Source: Nitrospina sp. (GTDB lineage: Bacteria; Nitrospinota; Nitrospinia; Nitrospinales; JACRGP01). From it: a stretch of 40,842 bases of DNA. The stretch covers positions 1-40,842 of the forward strand of contig JACAVV010000009.1 in assembly GCA_024648695.1 (NCBI GenBank), read 5' to 3'. Below are positions 33,701-40,842 of this stretch, one piece after another; the first letter of the stretch is position 1, and the number at the start of each line of letters is the position of its first letter. The position numbers and the translations under genes are program-made. The notes under the pieces were generated by a model. It did not search any database, had not been told where the DNA came from, and saw only the letters and a list, made by a program, of their open reading frames with translations.

Positions 33701-35147
33701 AACGGGAAGTGTCACGATTCACCTGGATCCAGGTTCGGCAAACGCGCAAGCGTCTTTTAAGCAAACGCAATTTGGTCACCTCGATTTAAACGGTTCCCTG
33801 CCTGTAACTCCAGCCGCCGAATGGGCTAAATTGGTCAATGACAACTCCCCCATCCAGGGAAGAATCGACGGGGCAATCGACCTGGCAAGCCTCAACCCCT
33901 TTCTGGCTTCGACTGGGGACAAGGTTCAAGGCAAATTAAAAATCAATGGCGCCATGAAAGGAAACTTAAAGGCTCCTGATATTGCCGGAGAGGTTCTTCT
34001 AAAAGATGGCATTGTCGACGTTCTCATGACCGGAACTCATTTGGAGAAAATCCATCTAAATATATCCGCAACTCCCGACCTCGTGTTGTTAAAGGAATTC
34101 TCCGCAGAAACCCTGAGAAACGGATCCATGATAGCTAAAGGATCGGTGCAAAAAACCCCTGACAATGATTTTCTGACCGACGTCTCATTTAAAATGAAGC
34201 AGGCCCAGTTGGCGGCCATAGATGATCTGCAACTTTATGCGAGTAGCGATATACTTTTCAAAGGACCTTTATCGAAAAGTAAGCTTTCCGGAACCTTACA
34301 AATCGATAAAGCGGAAATACGAATTCCCAGCAAGCTCCCTCCCAATGTGGTTGTGGTGGATGTAGAAAGAAAATCGAACGCAACCCAAATCCAAAAAGAA
34401 AAATCCGAAAAGACTTCCTCTTCAAAAATAAAAATGGAAACCGAACTGGACTTAAAAATTGTCGCTCCTAACCAAATATATATTAAAGGAAGAGGCCTCA
34501 ACGCAGAGTTGGAAGGAAAGGTAGCTGTCACGGGTACTGTAAAAGATCCGCGGGCCAACGGCTCATTTACCATGCGCCGTGGATTATGGAACATTCTGGG
34601 CAAAAAATTAAAATTCAAGCGCGGCGTGGTCCAATTACAAGATGCCCCAAAGAATGATCCGGAAATAGATTTTGAAACGGAGATTAAAAGCTCTCAGGGA
34701 AAGATTATATTTGCGCTTCAAGGCTCTGCCTTCAAGCCCACCATCAATTATTGGTCTGAGCCCGAACTCCCGAAAGATGAAGTTTTGTCGCGTTTTCTTT
34801 TCAACAAAGACGTCGGTGAAATTTCTGCCGTCGAAGCCGTAAAACTGGCAAGTTCCGCCGCTGAGTTGGCAGGGTTGATGAGTGGACCTTCCATTACCGA
34901 AAGAATCAGCAATCGTTTGGGTCTCGATTCAGTTGATGTGAGTGGAGATGGAGACGGAGGTGCCAATGTAGAGGCAGGAAAATATGTCTCAGATAAAGTT
35001 TATGTGGGGGTCATTCAGGGGACTAAACCGGGTTCCACCGGAGCGAAAGTGGACGTAGAATTGACGCCCAATATTACAGTTCAAGGGCAAATGAAAAATA
35101 ATTCCGACTCCAATTTTGGAATCACCTGGGGATTCGACTATGATTGA
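30756..35147 (+). CDS. tamB: TamB-like translocation/assembly module protein
   Basis: Very long AsmA/TamB-family protein (1463 residues) that spans the periplasm as a beta-taco groove for lipid transport between the membranes. A single N-terminal membrane anchor lies near residues 10-32 (LVYGSLFLLALIIFSF), followed by an AsmA-like start (LEGHLPFTLKIASLKI). Over a thousand residues of repetitive amphipathic beta strands follow, then the TamB C-terminal (DUF490) domain from about 1100. Characteristic words in that domain are GSFTMRRGLWNILGKKLKFKRG near 1268-1290, LSRFLFNKDVGEISAVEA near 1344, and the final ITWGFDYD, which ends in the outer-membrane-facing strand. Length exceeds E. coli TamB (1259). 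Five bases separate it from tamA, so both are one operon. Confidence 0.9.
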   Translation: MKKFSKILLRTLVYGSLFLLALIIFSFAAIQTEPARQFMIDEIQKQAALAGHNIELEKLEGHLPFTLKIASLKITDTKGEWLILKDLSFSWNPWSLVGGELFIDHITTKHLSVVRQPEIPPSSSVSKESGPVSIPTSLPIKLFLQQFDIEKISLGKTLLGEPVELSLNSSVQLRDLDKGLLLKLALNRTDGVPGFVDAHLHFSPSSNNLKLTLDAREPKGGLVGGLIGLPQEENIIAKISGNGPLKHWKGSLNFEAGNNLWLRGQLAVQPAKDNSLMLQSQIKGNFKTFLPTNLYPLQGEAILFENSFTRNNSGTINIDDFQINGNFGKFSLRGQFDPADPLLNLTYGFNLAPGRELFALAGNVKWEALTVSGNLKGNALSPKVSANLKIVRPALEELSVDTFSASLNLNPRPSKSQIPELIDLVAQASIQGAKGIPPEILNLLGHKPNMSLSLTANTKSQEVTLHKAQMKAASFNLLANGKARNWGKQLTLNSTLNVPDLNHFSEMAKNPLTGSFVVKTSSELLDYASRIDTTLNGGTNQFSTGIDVVDSVFNQDISFSGKVNRDSTGTINFPDFSLTAQPINLILQGTLDSNQSLNANWNLDIPNLSSFAKAIQQNISGGLHSTGQVSGSIENPQVNAQVESREINLDKNRLENLNVRVTGQDLLKHPNGGMELSAKANGIHAEMLSHYKLADNKFLHIYGLKASLPGVLVTGDLAQAPPSALWGGSIKGMVTDMNALGRLVNQDISGTLNFKTELLRTKGQGLIFEVTGSNLSIQNPQLVSINDLRLNGQVKNLLENLNLIAKVKVSDIQSGVGSIDSFNMSLDGFLEQLNWAIQTNGKLKETIKADLNGTLEKQKTSINLKVSNLNAEFAHIPLKSTRPLKISVMDNSIQVSDLDWDLKGGHIHGNASLQNQEISLNTKITQLPLALADLFAPELQIRGFMDGDIDFNGGPANPNADLNLSFKKVQALDLKTPKPYYGTGSVTIHLDPGSANAQASFKQTQFGHLDLNGSLPVTPAAEWAKLVNDNSPIQGRIDGAIDLASLNPFLASTGDKVQGKLKINGAMKGNLKAPDIAGEVLLKDGIVDVLMTGTHLEKIHLNISATPDLVLLKEFSAETLRNGSMIAKGSVQKTPDNDFLTDVSFKMKQAQLAAIDDLQLYASSDILFKGPLSKSKLSGTLQIDKAEIRIPSKLPPNVVVVDVERKSNATQIQKEKSEKTSSSKIKMETELDLKIVAPNQIYIKGRGLNAELEGKVAVTGTVKDPRANGSFTMRRGLWNILGKKLKFKRGVVQLQDAPKNDPEIDFETEIKSSQGKIIFALQGSAFKPTINYWSEPELPKDEVLSRFLFNKDVGEISAVEAVKLASSAAELAGLMSGPSITERISNRLGLDSVDVSGDGDGGANVEAGKYVSDKVYVGVIQGTKPGSTGAKVDVELTPNITVQGQMKNNSDSNFGITWGFDYD

Positions 35148-35211
35148 CCTAAGGTTTGGTAATGGTACCATTTATGCTTTTTATTTTGGTCCCAACTATC
35201 TAAAGTTTTTA

Positions 35212-35613
35212 CTAATGAAGCCTAACGGGCCGATCTTCCTGAACCCCCAATACGGCTGGATGGGATTTCAGCTTCTCAAGTGAAGTGTGGGCAACAGTAA
35301 GTCCCACAAAGGGAATGTACTTAAAAAACTTGACGTCCTCTACTACAATTCCGTCCCTTTTCAAAGAATCCAGAAACGAGCTTTGTGCCTGTTTAATCTT
35401 CTCCGCCTTGGTCGTCAAGTCATCCGAATCCATGATGGGAGATGAAATAAGAACTTTCAAATTCAATTCAATGATCACGGGGCTTACATTATTTGAATCG
35501 GCGAGAACCATGGCAGGTGAATGGTTTATAGAAGTCGTTTCACAAGCAGACAAAATAATCCCTGAAGAAATCAAAACAAACACGGCGAGAACCAAACCCA
35601 TAAAGCGAAGCAT
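35212..35613 (-). CDS. small lipoprotein resembling a peptidase-inhibitor I9/propeptide domain
   Basis: About 133 residues. A signal peptide ends in a lipobox (LSAC), with Cys at about residue 24 from the ATG, so the mature protein is lipid-anchored. The C-terminal half looks like the subtilisin-propeptide/inhibitor I9 fold: a helix (KAQSSFLDSLKRDG), then VKFFKYIPFVGLTVAHTSLEKLKSHPAVLGVQED, which follows the I9 strand-helix-strand pattern ending in V-x-x-V-x-x-D. No protease follows it. The upstream ParA stop and the ATG at 35613 overlap as TGATG; a GTG at 35616 would give one extra residue. The pair is therefore translationally coupled. The I9 likeness comes from pattern reading, not an alignment. 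Confidence 0.72.
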   Translation of the reverse strand: MLRFMGLVLAVFVLISSGIILSACETTSINHSPAMVLADSNNVSPVIIELNLKVLISSPIMDSDDLTTKAEKIKQAQSSFLDSLKRDGIVVEDVKFFKYIPFVGLTVAHTSLEKLKSHPAVLGVQEDRPVRLH

Positions 35614-36407
35614 CACATATACTGTTCCAAATCAGAGACCTTCATGGAAGTTTTTTTCCGCTTATCTTTAATAACTTCTTTAGCCAGGCTAAGGAAATCC
35701 TGCGCGACGAGACATTGTGGTTTGTGCTCAAAAATGGTGATCCCTTTTTTAGAAGCCTGAGCTAAATCGGCACTTTTTCGAGTACAGGTTTTTAACAGGC
35801 GGTCGCCAAAATACCATCTTATCTTTTGCAAAATTTCGTGGTTTTGTTTTTTCTTATCGTTGAAATGGGTCCCAATGATTCCCGTAATTTCCAAATTTTT
35901 ATTCAATCGGCTTTGGACCAAATTCACCGTTTCCAGCAACTGATCCATTCCCTGCATGATTATGGACTCAATATCCAAAGGAATAAAAACCTCATCGGCG
36001 GCTGTGAGTCCGTTTATGGTTAAAAGTCCCAGGGAAGGTGGGCAATCAATGAGAATAAAGTCGAAACCCTTCTGGCCTTCCAGAGCTTCTTTTAAAAGAA
36101 AATCCCGTCCTGTGATTCCGGAAAATTCCAAATCGGCTCCAGATAATTTTAGTGAAGATGGAATGACGGTCATACTGCCATGTTCTTTCAGAACCTGGCT
36201 GGCGGCAATATCCCGTTTCAATAAATGGTAAATCGTTTGTTCCAGGTCGTAGGCAGGCAAGCCAAGACTGTAGGTCAATTTGGCCTGCGGATCAAGGTCG
36301 ACAAGCAAAACCTTTTTTTTCAACTTGGCGAACGCGGCTCCTAAATTCAGTACAGTCGTGGTTTTACCGACTCCCCCTTTTTGATTGATTAGCGCAATGG
36401 TTCTCAT
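35613..36407 (-). CDS. ParA/Soj-family ATPase
   Basis: Deviant Walker-A ATPase of 264 residues. The P-loop KGGVGKTT lies at residues 10-17, the switch region VDLDPQAKLT near 37-46, and Walker B in FILIDCPPSLG near 115-125. These proteins form ATP-dependent dimers and bind DNA or membrane to position chromosomes, plasmids or protein complexes. No ParB gene or parS-like site is seen next to it; the downstream coupled gene encodes a small lipoprotein instead. It may therefore be an orphan ParA with a positioning role, or the ParB may be elsewhere. Start at ATG 36407, facing the ferredoxin-like gene across a 223-nt spacer. The basic C-terminal end (KEVIKDKRKKTSMKVSD) could contact DNA. Confidence 0.9.
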   Translation of the reverse strand: MRTIALINQKGGVGKTTTVLNLGAAFAKLKKKVLLVDLDPQAKLTYSLGLPAYDLEQTIYHLLKRDIAASQVLKEHGSMTVIPSSLKLSGADLEFSGITGRDFLLKEALEGQKGFDFILIDCPPSLGLLTINGLTAADEVFIPLDIESIIMQGMDQLLETVNLVQSRLNKNLEITGIIGTHFNDKKKQNHEILQKIRWYFGDRLLKTCTRKSADLAQASKKGITIFEHKPQCLVAQDFLSLAKEVIKDKRKKTSMKVSDLEQYM

Positions 36408-36630
36408 AACCGCGGCTCCACTCGATGAGTTTCTTCCTGAATCAACTTTAATTCAATGACCCCAACAAATTTACTATTATTATAAATGACTGGTCTCAAA
36501 CATCTATTGTTTATTTAGACTTTTTTGACCTACCAACTTTCTTGTGTTGGGCCTATAGATTCATTAGAAAAATAAAAATCCACCGTGCTACCATAATTCT
36601 TATCAAACATTCTCTTTCAAAAGGAATTCA

Positions 36631-37605
36631 ATGTCATCGAGTTATAAAGAAGAAACCAGCCTGAGTCTTGAAGAATTGGCCCTCGGCTTTGTGCTTCGAA
36701 TGCAGGGTTATTGGACCGAAGAGTCATTGGATCCGATGATTGAGTACTTGAATAAGAAAAAAATTCCTTTTCACCGGGACCAGTTAGTTGAGAAGCTTGG
36801 CCAGGCGAAACGGTTTTTTAATAAGGATCCCAACCATTTATTCGTCTGTAAAGGCAGGCCTTGCCTGAAAAGGCAGTTCGAGGGGTTTCCTAAAGCGGTG
36901 CTCCAGGAGTTTGGGCCTGATAAGGCTTGTCCAGTCACCTTCACCCAATGTCAGGGACCCTGCAAGCAAGCGCCGTTTGCAACTTTAAGAATCGGAACAG
37001 AAACCCGTCAGTTTTCACAGTTTTCGAATCCTTCCGATTGGACTTTGATATCAAAGCAAATTCAAAACGCGGTTGTCCAAAATACGCTGGTCATTGATTG
37101 GGGTTCCGCTTCCCCTTTTGTATTCAACTTTACTGATCCCACGGCTTCGCAAGACGTACATTTAAAGTCGCTACAGTTCCTGGTAGGCCATTTTAAAGGG
37201 CAAGGCCGGTTTATTGATTTCGACAAAACCTTCGATAAAGAAATCATCGGTGCCTGGGAACTGGGCGGATTCTTATCTATAAGAATGACAGCAACCTATC
37301 CAATGCAAAACGGCAGGCAGGACACCCATAGGGTGATGGTCATCCTTGGAAAAGATCCAGCGGAAGCGCATATTTCGGCCCGTGCTTATACCGACCATGG
37401 CATGACGATAGATTTCACAATCCAACAAAACGGCTCTGAATTAGAGTTTGAAGACACGCCACCGGGTCGATTCGGTAAAAAAGCCCGTGCACGAAAGCGA
37501 ATTTATCCTGTAAATGACGGTTTGAAAGAAGTGCTGGAGATAGATAGGGGAGATGGCGAATTCAAGCCTTATTACGAGGTTATTTTTGCAAAAACCAAAC
37601 TTTAA
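36631..37605 (+). CDS. thioredoxin-fold [2Fe-2S] ferredoxin-like / lipocalin-like fusion
   Basis: Unusual 324-residue protein. Residues about 65-135 carry a Cys pattern C73-x4-C78, then C100, C107-x3-C111 (QCQGPCKQAP), which fits the NuoE/thioredoxin-like [2Fe-2S] ferredoxin layout C-x4-C and C-x3-C. The first 60 residues are helical and may be a binding segment. From about 150 the protein changes to a beta-rich domain (LVGHFKGQGRFIDF, GAWELGGFLSIRMTATYPM, HRVMVILGKD) that recalls DUF1579/lipocalin-like barrels. The fusion is not one I can name, and the cluster is predicted only. There is no signal peptide. AAAAGGAA lies about 6 nt before ATG 36631, a good ribosome binding site. Confidence 0.72.
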   Translation: MSSSYKEETSLSLEELALGFVLRMQGYWTEESLDPMIEYLNKKKIPFHRDQLVEKLGQAKRFFNKDPNHLFVCKGRPCLKRQFEGFPKAVLQEFGPDKACPVTFTQCQGPCKQAPFATLRIGTETRQFSQFSNPSDWTLISKQIQNAVVQNTLVIDWGSASPFVFNFTDPTASQDVHLKSLQFLVGHFKGQGRFIDFDKTFDKEIIGAWELGGFLSIRMTATYPMQNGRQDTHRVMVILGKDPAEAHISARAYTDHGMTIDFTIQQNGSELEFEDTPPGRFGKKARARKRIYPVNDGLKEVLEIDRGDGEFKPYYEVIFAKTKL

Positions 37606-37624
37606 TTTTTGTGCGAAATTTCCC

Positions 37625-38470
37625 CTACCCTGTAAATTCTGATTCCAGATAATCCAGCACTCCTCCCTCGTCATTGCTTGCAATGATGCCATCCGCACAA
37701 TTTTTTAATTCTGGTCTGGCATTGGAAACAGCAAAGGCCTGGTCCGCGACTTCAAACATCTCGAGGTCATTGACATTGTCTCCAAAAACGGTAATTTGAG
37801 CGCCTGAAAATTGGAGCTTGGAAGACATCTTTTTCAACATGCTCCCCTTGGACGTGCTTTTAGGAAACAGAAACATCCAGGCCAGATCCGGGTTCCATGC
37901 GTCTGGCGAAAATGAAACCTTCAATTCCAAATGATTCTTTAACCTTAAAATTTTCATAATGGGATACAGCGTTTCCATCTTATCTATCAACACCATTCCA
38001 CAATGCGTTTCATCATCCAAAGCCTGCAATGAGTCCTGCAGGTCCCACGAAAATTCACCCATATGGTCTTTAAAAGCTTTCATACCTGGGTGACCAGGTG
38101 ATGGAATCAACAATTTGGGAGTGGGTCCATAGGTCGCGGCAAAAGGCTCCACCTGGTTTTCAAACAAGTATTGAAAAAATTCCTGAATTATTTCCTTTGA
38201 AATGAAGTCCGAATACGCTAAATTTTTGCGGGTCTCAATATCCGTTAAAAATACGCCGTCGAAGAGGATTAAGGGTAGCTTAAACCGAATCCCTTTTAAA
38301 ACCGGCAGGGCGGAGGCCAGGGTTCTCGCCGTCGCTACCGTAAACATCAAACCCTGATCCAACAGGGCGTTCAACCGTGTGACACTACTTTCCGGAAGCT
38401 TGCCCTGGGAATCTAATAGAGTGCCATCCAGATCCGATACGTACAAGCGTGAGCCAGAAACATTATTCAC
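37625..38470 (-). CDS. Cof-type HAD superfamily phosphatase
   Basis: HAD hydrolase of about 281 residues with a C2B cap (Cof/YidA type), likely a phosphatase of small phosphorylated metabolites. Motif I is DLDGT with D13 and D15, motif II the TVATAR threonine region near 40-46, motif III a Lys near the KST segment, and motif IV GDNVNDLEMF near 233. The GTG at 38470 is chosen as start because AAAAAAGGAA lies about 10 nt upstream. An earlier ATG at 38548 would overlap the divergent tex gene and add 26 residues of poor quality. The cap sequence does not reveal the substrate. Confidence 0.85.
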   Translation of the reverse strand: MNNVSGSRLYVSDLDGTLLDSQGKLPESSVTRLNALLDQGLMFTVATARTLASALPVLKGIRFKLPLILFDGVFLTDIETRKNLAYSDFISKEIIQEFFQYLFENQVEPFAATYGPTPKLLIPSPGHPGMKAFKDHMGEFSWDLQDSLQALDDETHCGMVLIDKMETLYPIMKILRLKNHLELKVSFSPDAWNPDLAWMFLFPKSTSKGSMLKKMSSKLQFSGAQITVFGDNVNDLEMFEVADQAFAVSNARPELKNCADGIIASNDEGGVLDYLESEFTG

Positions 38471-38512
38471 TGAATACGATTCCTTTTTTAAATAATTCAG
38501 GAGCCACCTCGA

Positions 38513-40798
38513 ATGTCCTATGAAAATTCTGCAATTCCTTTTGTTCAAGAGAAAACTTCATTACCCGAGCTACCCATACAGACCGTCTTGGGATTGACCT
38601 ACGATGAACAATGTACCTTGCCTTTCATCGCCCGCTACCGCAAGGATCGTACCGGAGGACTCGATGAAGTGCAAATTCAATCCATTCTGGATACTTATGA
38701 AGAATACGTTGAAATAGAAAATCGCAGAAAATTCATTCTTGAATCTTTGACCAAACAGGAAAAACTGACTCCCCAATTGGAACAATCGGTGGCAAGCGCA
38801 AAGACCCAGAATCAGTTGGAAGATATCTACGCACCCTTCAAATCCAAGCGCAAAACCAAAGCCCAAACGGCAAAAGAAAAAGGACTCGAACCTTTGGCTG
38901 ATATCCTGTTACAAACCCCTCTCAACCCGGAACGGGTCGAAGAAAAACTCACCGCCCAGTTTGTCACCGATACAGATGACACGCCTGAAAACTTTGCTGA
39001 GGCGTTGGAGGGAGCTTGCGATATTCTGGTGGAAAAGTTTTCGCATGACCCAAGAATCAAGGAAACCCTGCGCAACAAGTTTTGGGAACAAGGGGTCATG
39101 ACATCGTCTCTCCGCCCCAAGGCACAGGAGATAAAAGATCACGAAAAGTTCAAAGACTTTTTTGATTATGAGGAACCGGTTAAAAATCTGAAAAAGGAAA
39201 GTGCCGGTCACCGTTTTCTCGCTATTAAAAGGGGCGAGTCGCTCAAGGTATTGAAACTGGAAATTCGAATCGATGCCGAAATTGCGTCAAGACTGATCGA
39301 AAAAGCTTTTTTTGAGAACCAAACCGAAAGTGGCGCATATCCTTTACTCATCAAATGCGCCCAGCAAGCGTTTAAGCATTATATCCACCCTTCCCTCGAC
39401 AAGGAGATCCAATCGGAATTGAAACAATTGGCTGACCAGGCTTCCATTCAAGTGTTTAGCAACAATATAAAAAATCTCCTGCTGTCTCCATACCTGGGAT
39501 CACAACCGGTAATGGGAGTCGATCCCGGCGTACGAACCGGATGCAAAGTGGTCGTCATCGATTCAACCGGAAAATATCTGGAAGACTGTGTCATTTTTCC
39601 GCATCAACCACGCAAGGACATTCAAGGCTCGAAAGCGAAAATAGAAACCTTGATCGAGCGCCATTCTATTGGGCACATTGCCATCGGAAACGGGACCTTC
39701 GGACGCGAAACACTTAAGTTTCTGGAAGAAAACATTCAACCCATCGTCAATAAAAAAGTCCACGCCACATTGATCTCCGAATCAGGTGCCTCCATTTACT
39801 CCACATCGCCCCAGGGCCGTTCAGAGTTTCCGGATATGGACCCGACAGTGCGAGGGGCTATTTCCATAGCCCGCCGCTTTCAGGATCCTTTGGCTGAGCT
39901 TGTCAAGATCGATCCCAAATCCATTGGTGTGGGGCAATATCAGCACGATGTCAATCAGGTAAAGCTCAAAAAAGAGCTCGATCAGGTTGTGGAATCCTGT
40001 GTCAACTATGTAGGCGTCGATGCCAACACTGCCTCCGCTCCATTACTGGCATACGTTTCCGGAATCACCCCTTCCGCCGCGGCTAATCTGGTTAAATTCA
40101 GGGAAAGCCAGGGTAGAATTGACAACCGCGAACAACTTCTCAAAGTGCCCCGTTTCACGGCCAAGGTGTTTGAACAAGCCGCAGGTTTCTTGAGAATTTA
40201 TAATGGAACCCAGGCTCTGGACTCAACTTTCATTCACCCGGAGCAATATGGCTCCCTGATTGACTGGACCCAGCAAAGGAACATGAGTCTGAAAGATTTG
40301 ATTGGCCAACCGCAATCGGCGGATCAACTTCTTCAGGACAAGGAGTTCGGGGATAGTATCGGGACCTTAACTTTAAAAGATATCGTTGCCAGTCTGAAGG
40401 CGCCTTCCCAGGATCCTCGAACGACATTCCAGACCATGGAGTTCAGTAAATCCCTGAGTACCTTCGAAGATGTTGCAGAGGGGCAAACCTATCCTGGTGT
40501 AGTGACCAACCTCACAAGGTTCGGGGCTTTTGTCGATATAGGTATCAAGGAAAACGGACTGGTCCACGTTTCCGAGTTTGCCGATAAATTCGTGTCCAAT
40601 CCCCTGGACCATTTTAAAGTTGGACAGGAAATCAAAGTGCGAGTGATATCAAAAGATTCAGAAAGGAGAAGGATTGCCCTGTCCTGTAAAAGCCAAACAT
40701 CGGTTAAAAAACCGAATACAAAGATAACCTCGCCTAAAAAAGGTGAAAAGGACCGGGACAATCCTTTTTCTGTTTTGAGAAATATGAAATTAGGTTAA
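38513..40798 (+). CDS. tex: Tex-family S1 RNA-binding transcription accessory protein
   Basis: Conserved nucleic-acid-binding protein of 761 residues, the normal length for Tex. In order it shows an N-terminal helix-turn-helix-like domain (ARYRKDRTGGLDEVQIQ near 40-56, typical of Tex), a YqgF/RNase H-like domain (VMGVDPGVRTGCKV near 333-346), a double helix-hairpin-helix region (about 495-560, YVSGITPSAAANLVKFRE and KVPRFTAKVFEQAAGFL), and a C-terminal S1 domain (about 655-725, PGVVTNLTRFGAFVDIGI). AGGAG at 38499-38503 lies 9 nt upstream of the ATG and supports the start. Tex binds RNA and DNA and is linked to transcription and stress tolerance. It is divergent from the HAD gene, with a 42-nt spacer. 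Confidence 0.93.
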   Translation: MSYENSAIPFVQEKTSLPELPIQTVLGLTYDEQCTLPFIARYRKDRTGGLDEVQIQSILDTYEEYVEIENRRKFILESLTKQEKLTPQLEQSVASAKTQNQLEDIYAPFKSKRKTKAQTAKEKGLEPLADILLQTPLNPERVEEKLTAQFVTDTDDTPENFAEALEGACDILVEKFSHDPRIKETLRNKFWEQGVMTSSLRPKAQEIKDHEKFKDFFDYEEPVKNLKKESAGHRFLAIKRGESLKVLKLEIRIDAEIASRLIEKAFFENQTESGAYPLLIKCAQQAFKHYIHPSLDKEIQSELKQLADQASIQVFSNNIKNLLLSPYLGSQPVMGVDPGVRTGCKVVVIDSTGKYLEDCVIFPHQPRKDIQGSKAKIETLIERHSIGHIAIGNGTFGRETLKFLEENIQPIVNKKVHATLISESGASIYSTSPQGRSEFPDMDPTVRGAISIARRFQDPLAELVKIDPKSIGVGQYQHDVNQVKLKKELDQVVESCVNYVGVDANTASAPLLAYVSGITPSAAANLVKFRESQGRIDNREQLLKVPRFTAKVFEQAAGFLRIYNGTQALDSTFIHPEQYGSLIDWTQQRNMSLKDLIGQPQSADQLLQDKEFGDSIGTLTLKDIVASLKAPSQDPRTTFQTMEFSKSLSTFEDVAEGQTYPGVVTNLTRFGAFVDIGIKENGLVHVSEFADKFVSNPLDHFKVGQEIKVRVISKDSERRRIALSCKSQTSVKKPNTKITSPKKGEKDRDNPFSVLRNMKLG

Positions 40799-40842
40799 AA
40801 TTGACGCCATCCTAATAAGAAAAATTTGAGAACCCAGTTTCG

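Noticed and set aside
35161-35172. Perfect 12-bp palindrome AATGGTACCATT between tamB and the lipoprotein gene
   Set aside because: A 12-bp palindrome in AT-rich DNA can occur by chance; it has no second copy nearby and lies between convergent genes where an operator is unlikely.
36525-36559. TTGACC and TATAGA as a promoter for the ferredoxin-like gene
   Set aside because: The two hexamers are about 23 nt apart, too far for a standard sigma-70 promoter.
1-40842. CRISPR arrays, tRNA/rRNA genes, insertion sequences, prophage or toxin-antitoxin modules
   Set aside because: No regularly spaced repeats, cloverleaf-like sequences, transposase or integrase motifs, or small coupled toxin-antitoxin pairs were seen while reading both strands.

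Overview
The window looks like chromosomal DNA from a diderm (Gram-negative) bacterium of moderate GC content. It carries an LptF/LptG-type LPS-export permease, a TamA/TamB pair, a phosphate-selective-type porin ending in Phe, and several proteins with lipobox or signal peptides. No rRNA, tRNA, CRISPR array, transposase or phage gene was seen. TTG and GTG starts are common and often sit in 4-nt stop/start overlaps. I cannot assign a phylum from sequence alone. The gene flavour would fit Nitrospinota or a deltaproteobacteria-like lineage, but this is a guess.

Region 1 (1-9243): a truncated reading frame at the left edge, the LptF/G permease, then a series of envelope-lipid genes. These are a choline/ethanolamine-phosphotransferase-like CDP-alcohol transferase, an SDR oxidoreductase, a NodB-type deacetylase, a membrane-anchored sulfatase/LTA-synthase-fold enzyme, an LPG-synthase-type flippase-like membrane protein, a PIG-A-like GT4 glycosyltransferase and a 2OG-Fe(II) oxygenase.

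Region 2 (9553-22540): an unrecognised 140-residue protein is translationally coupled to a GMC oxidoreductase. A small membrane protein and a TIP30-like Rossmann protein follow. Then comes a lipid-linked sugar block: an Aur1-like PAP2 protein, two tandem paralogous GT-C-like membrane proteins, a dolichol-phosphate-mannose-synthase-like GT2, a GT87-like membrane protein, a second PAP2 protein with a substituted active-site His, and a phosphatidylinositol(-phosphate)-synthase-like CDP-alcohol transferase. A GNAT-like protein and a decayed methyltransferase pseudogene end the region. Taken together, regions 1 and 2 supply analogues of most steps of a polyprenyl-phosphate-sugar-dependent glycophospholipid pathway. 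The architecture resembles GPI synthesis in eukaryotes, but the product is unknown.

Region 3 (22654-28360): exported proteins. These are a SHOCT-domain lipoprotein, an OprP/OprO-type porin followed by a strong intrinsic terminator, an exported ankyrin-repeat protein, and, convergent with it, an exported metacaspase fused to a SUMF1/FGE-fold domain that lacks the FGE active-site cysteines.

Region 4 (28361-40842): an AT-rich 533-bp spacer holding one copy of a dispersed inverted-repeat-like element, the tamA-tamB operon, a minus-strand pair made of an orphan ParA ATPase and a small lipoprotein resembling a protease-propeptide (I9) domain, a thioredoxin-fold ferredoxin-like fusion protein, a Cof-type HAD phosphatase, and tex.
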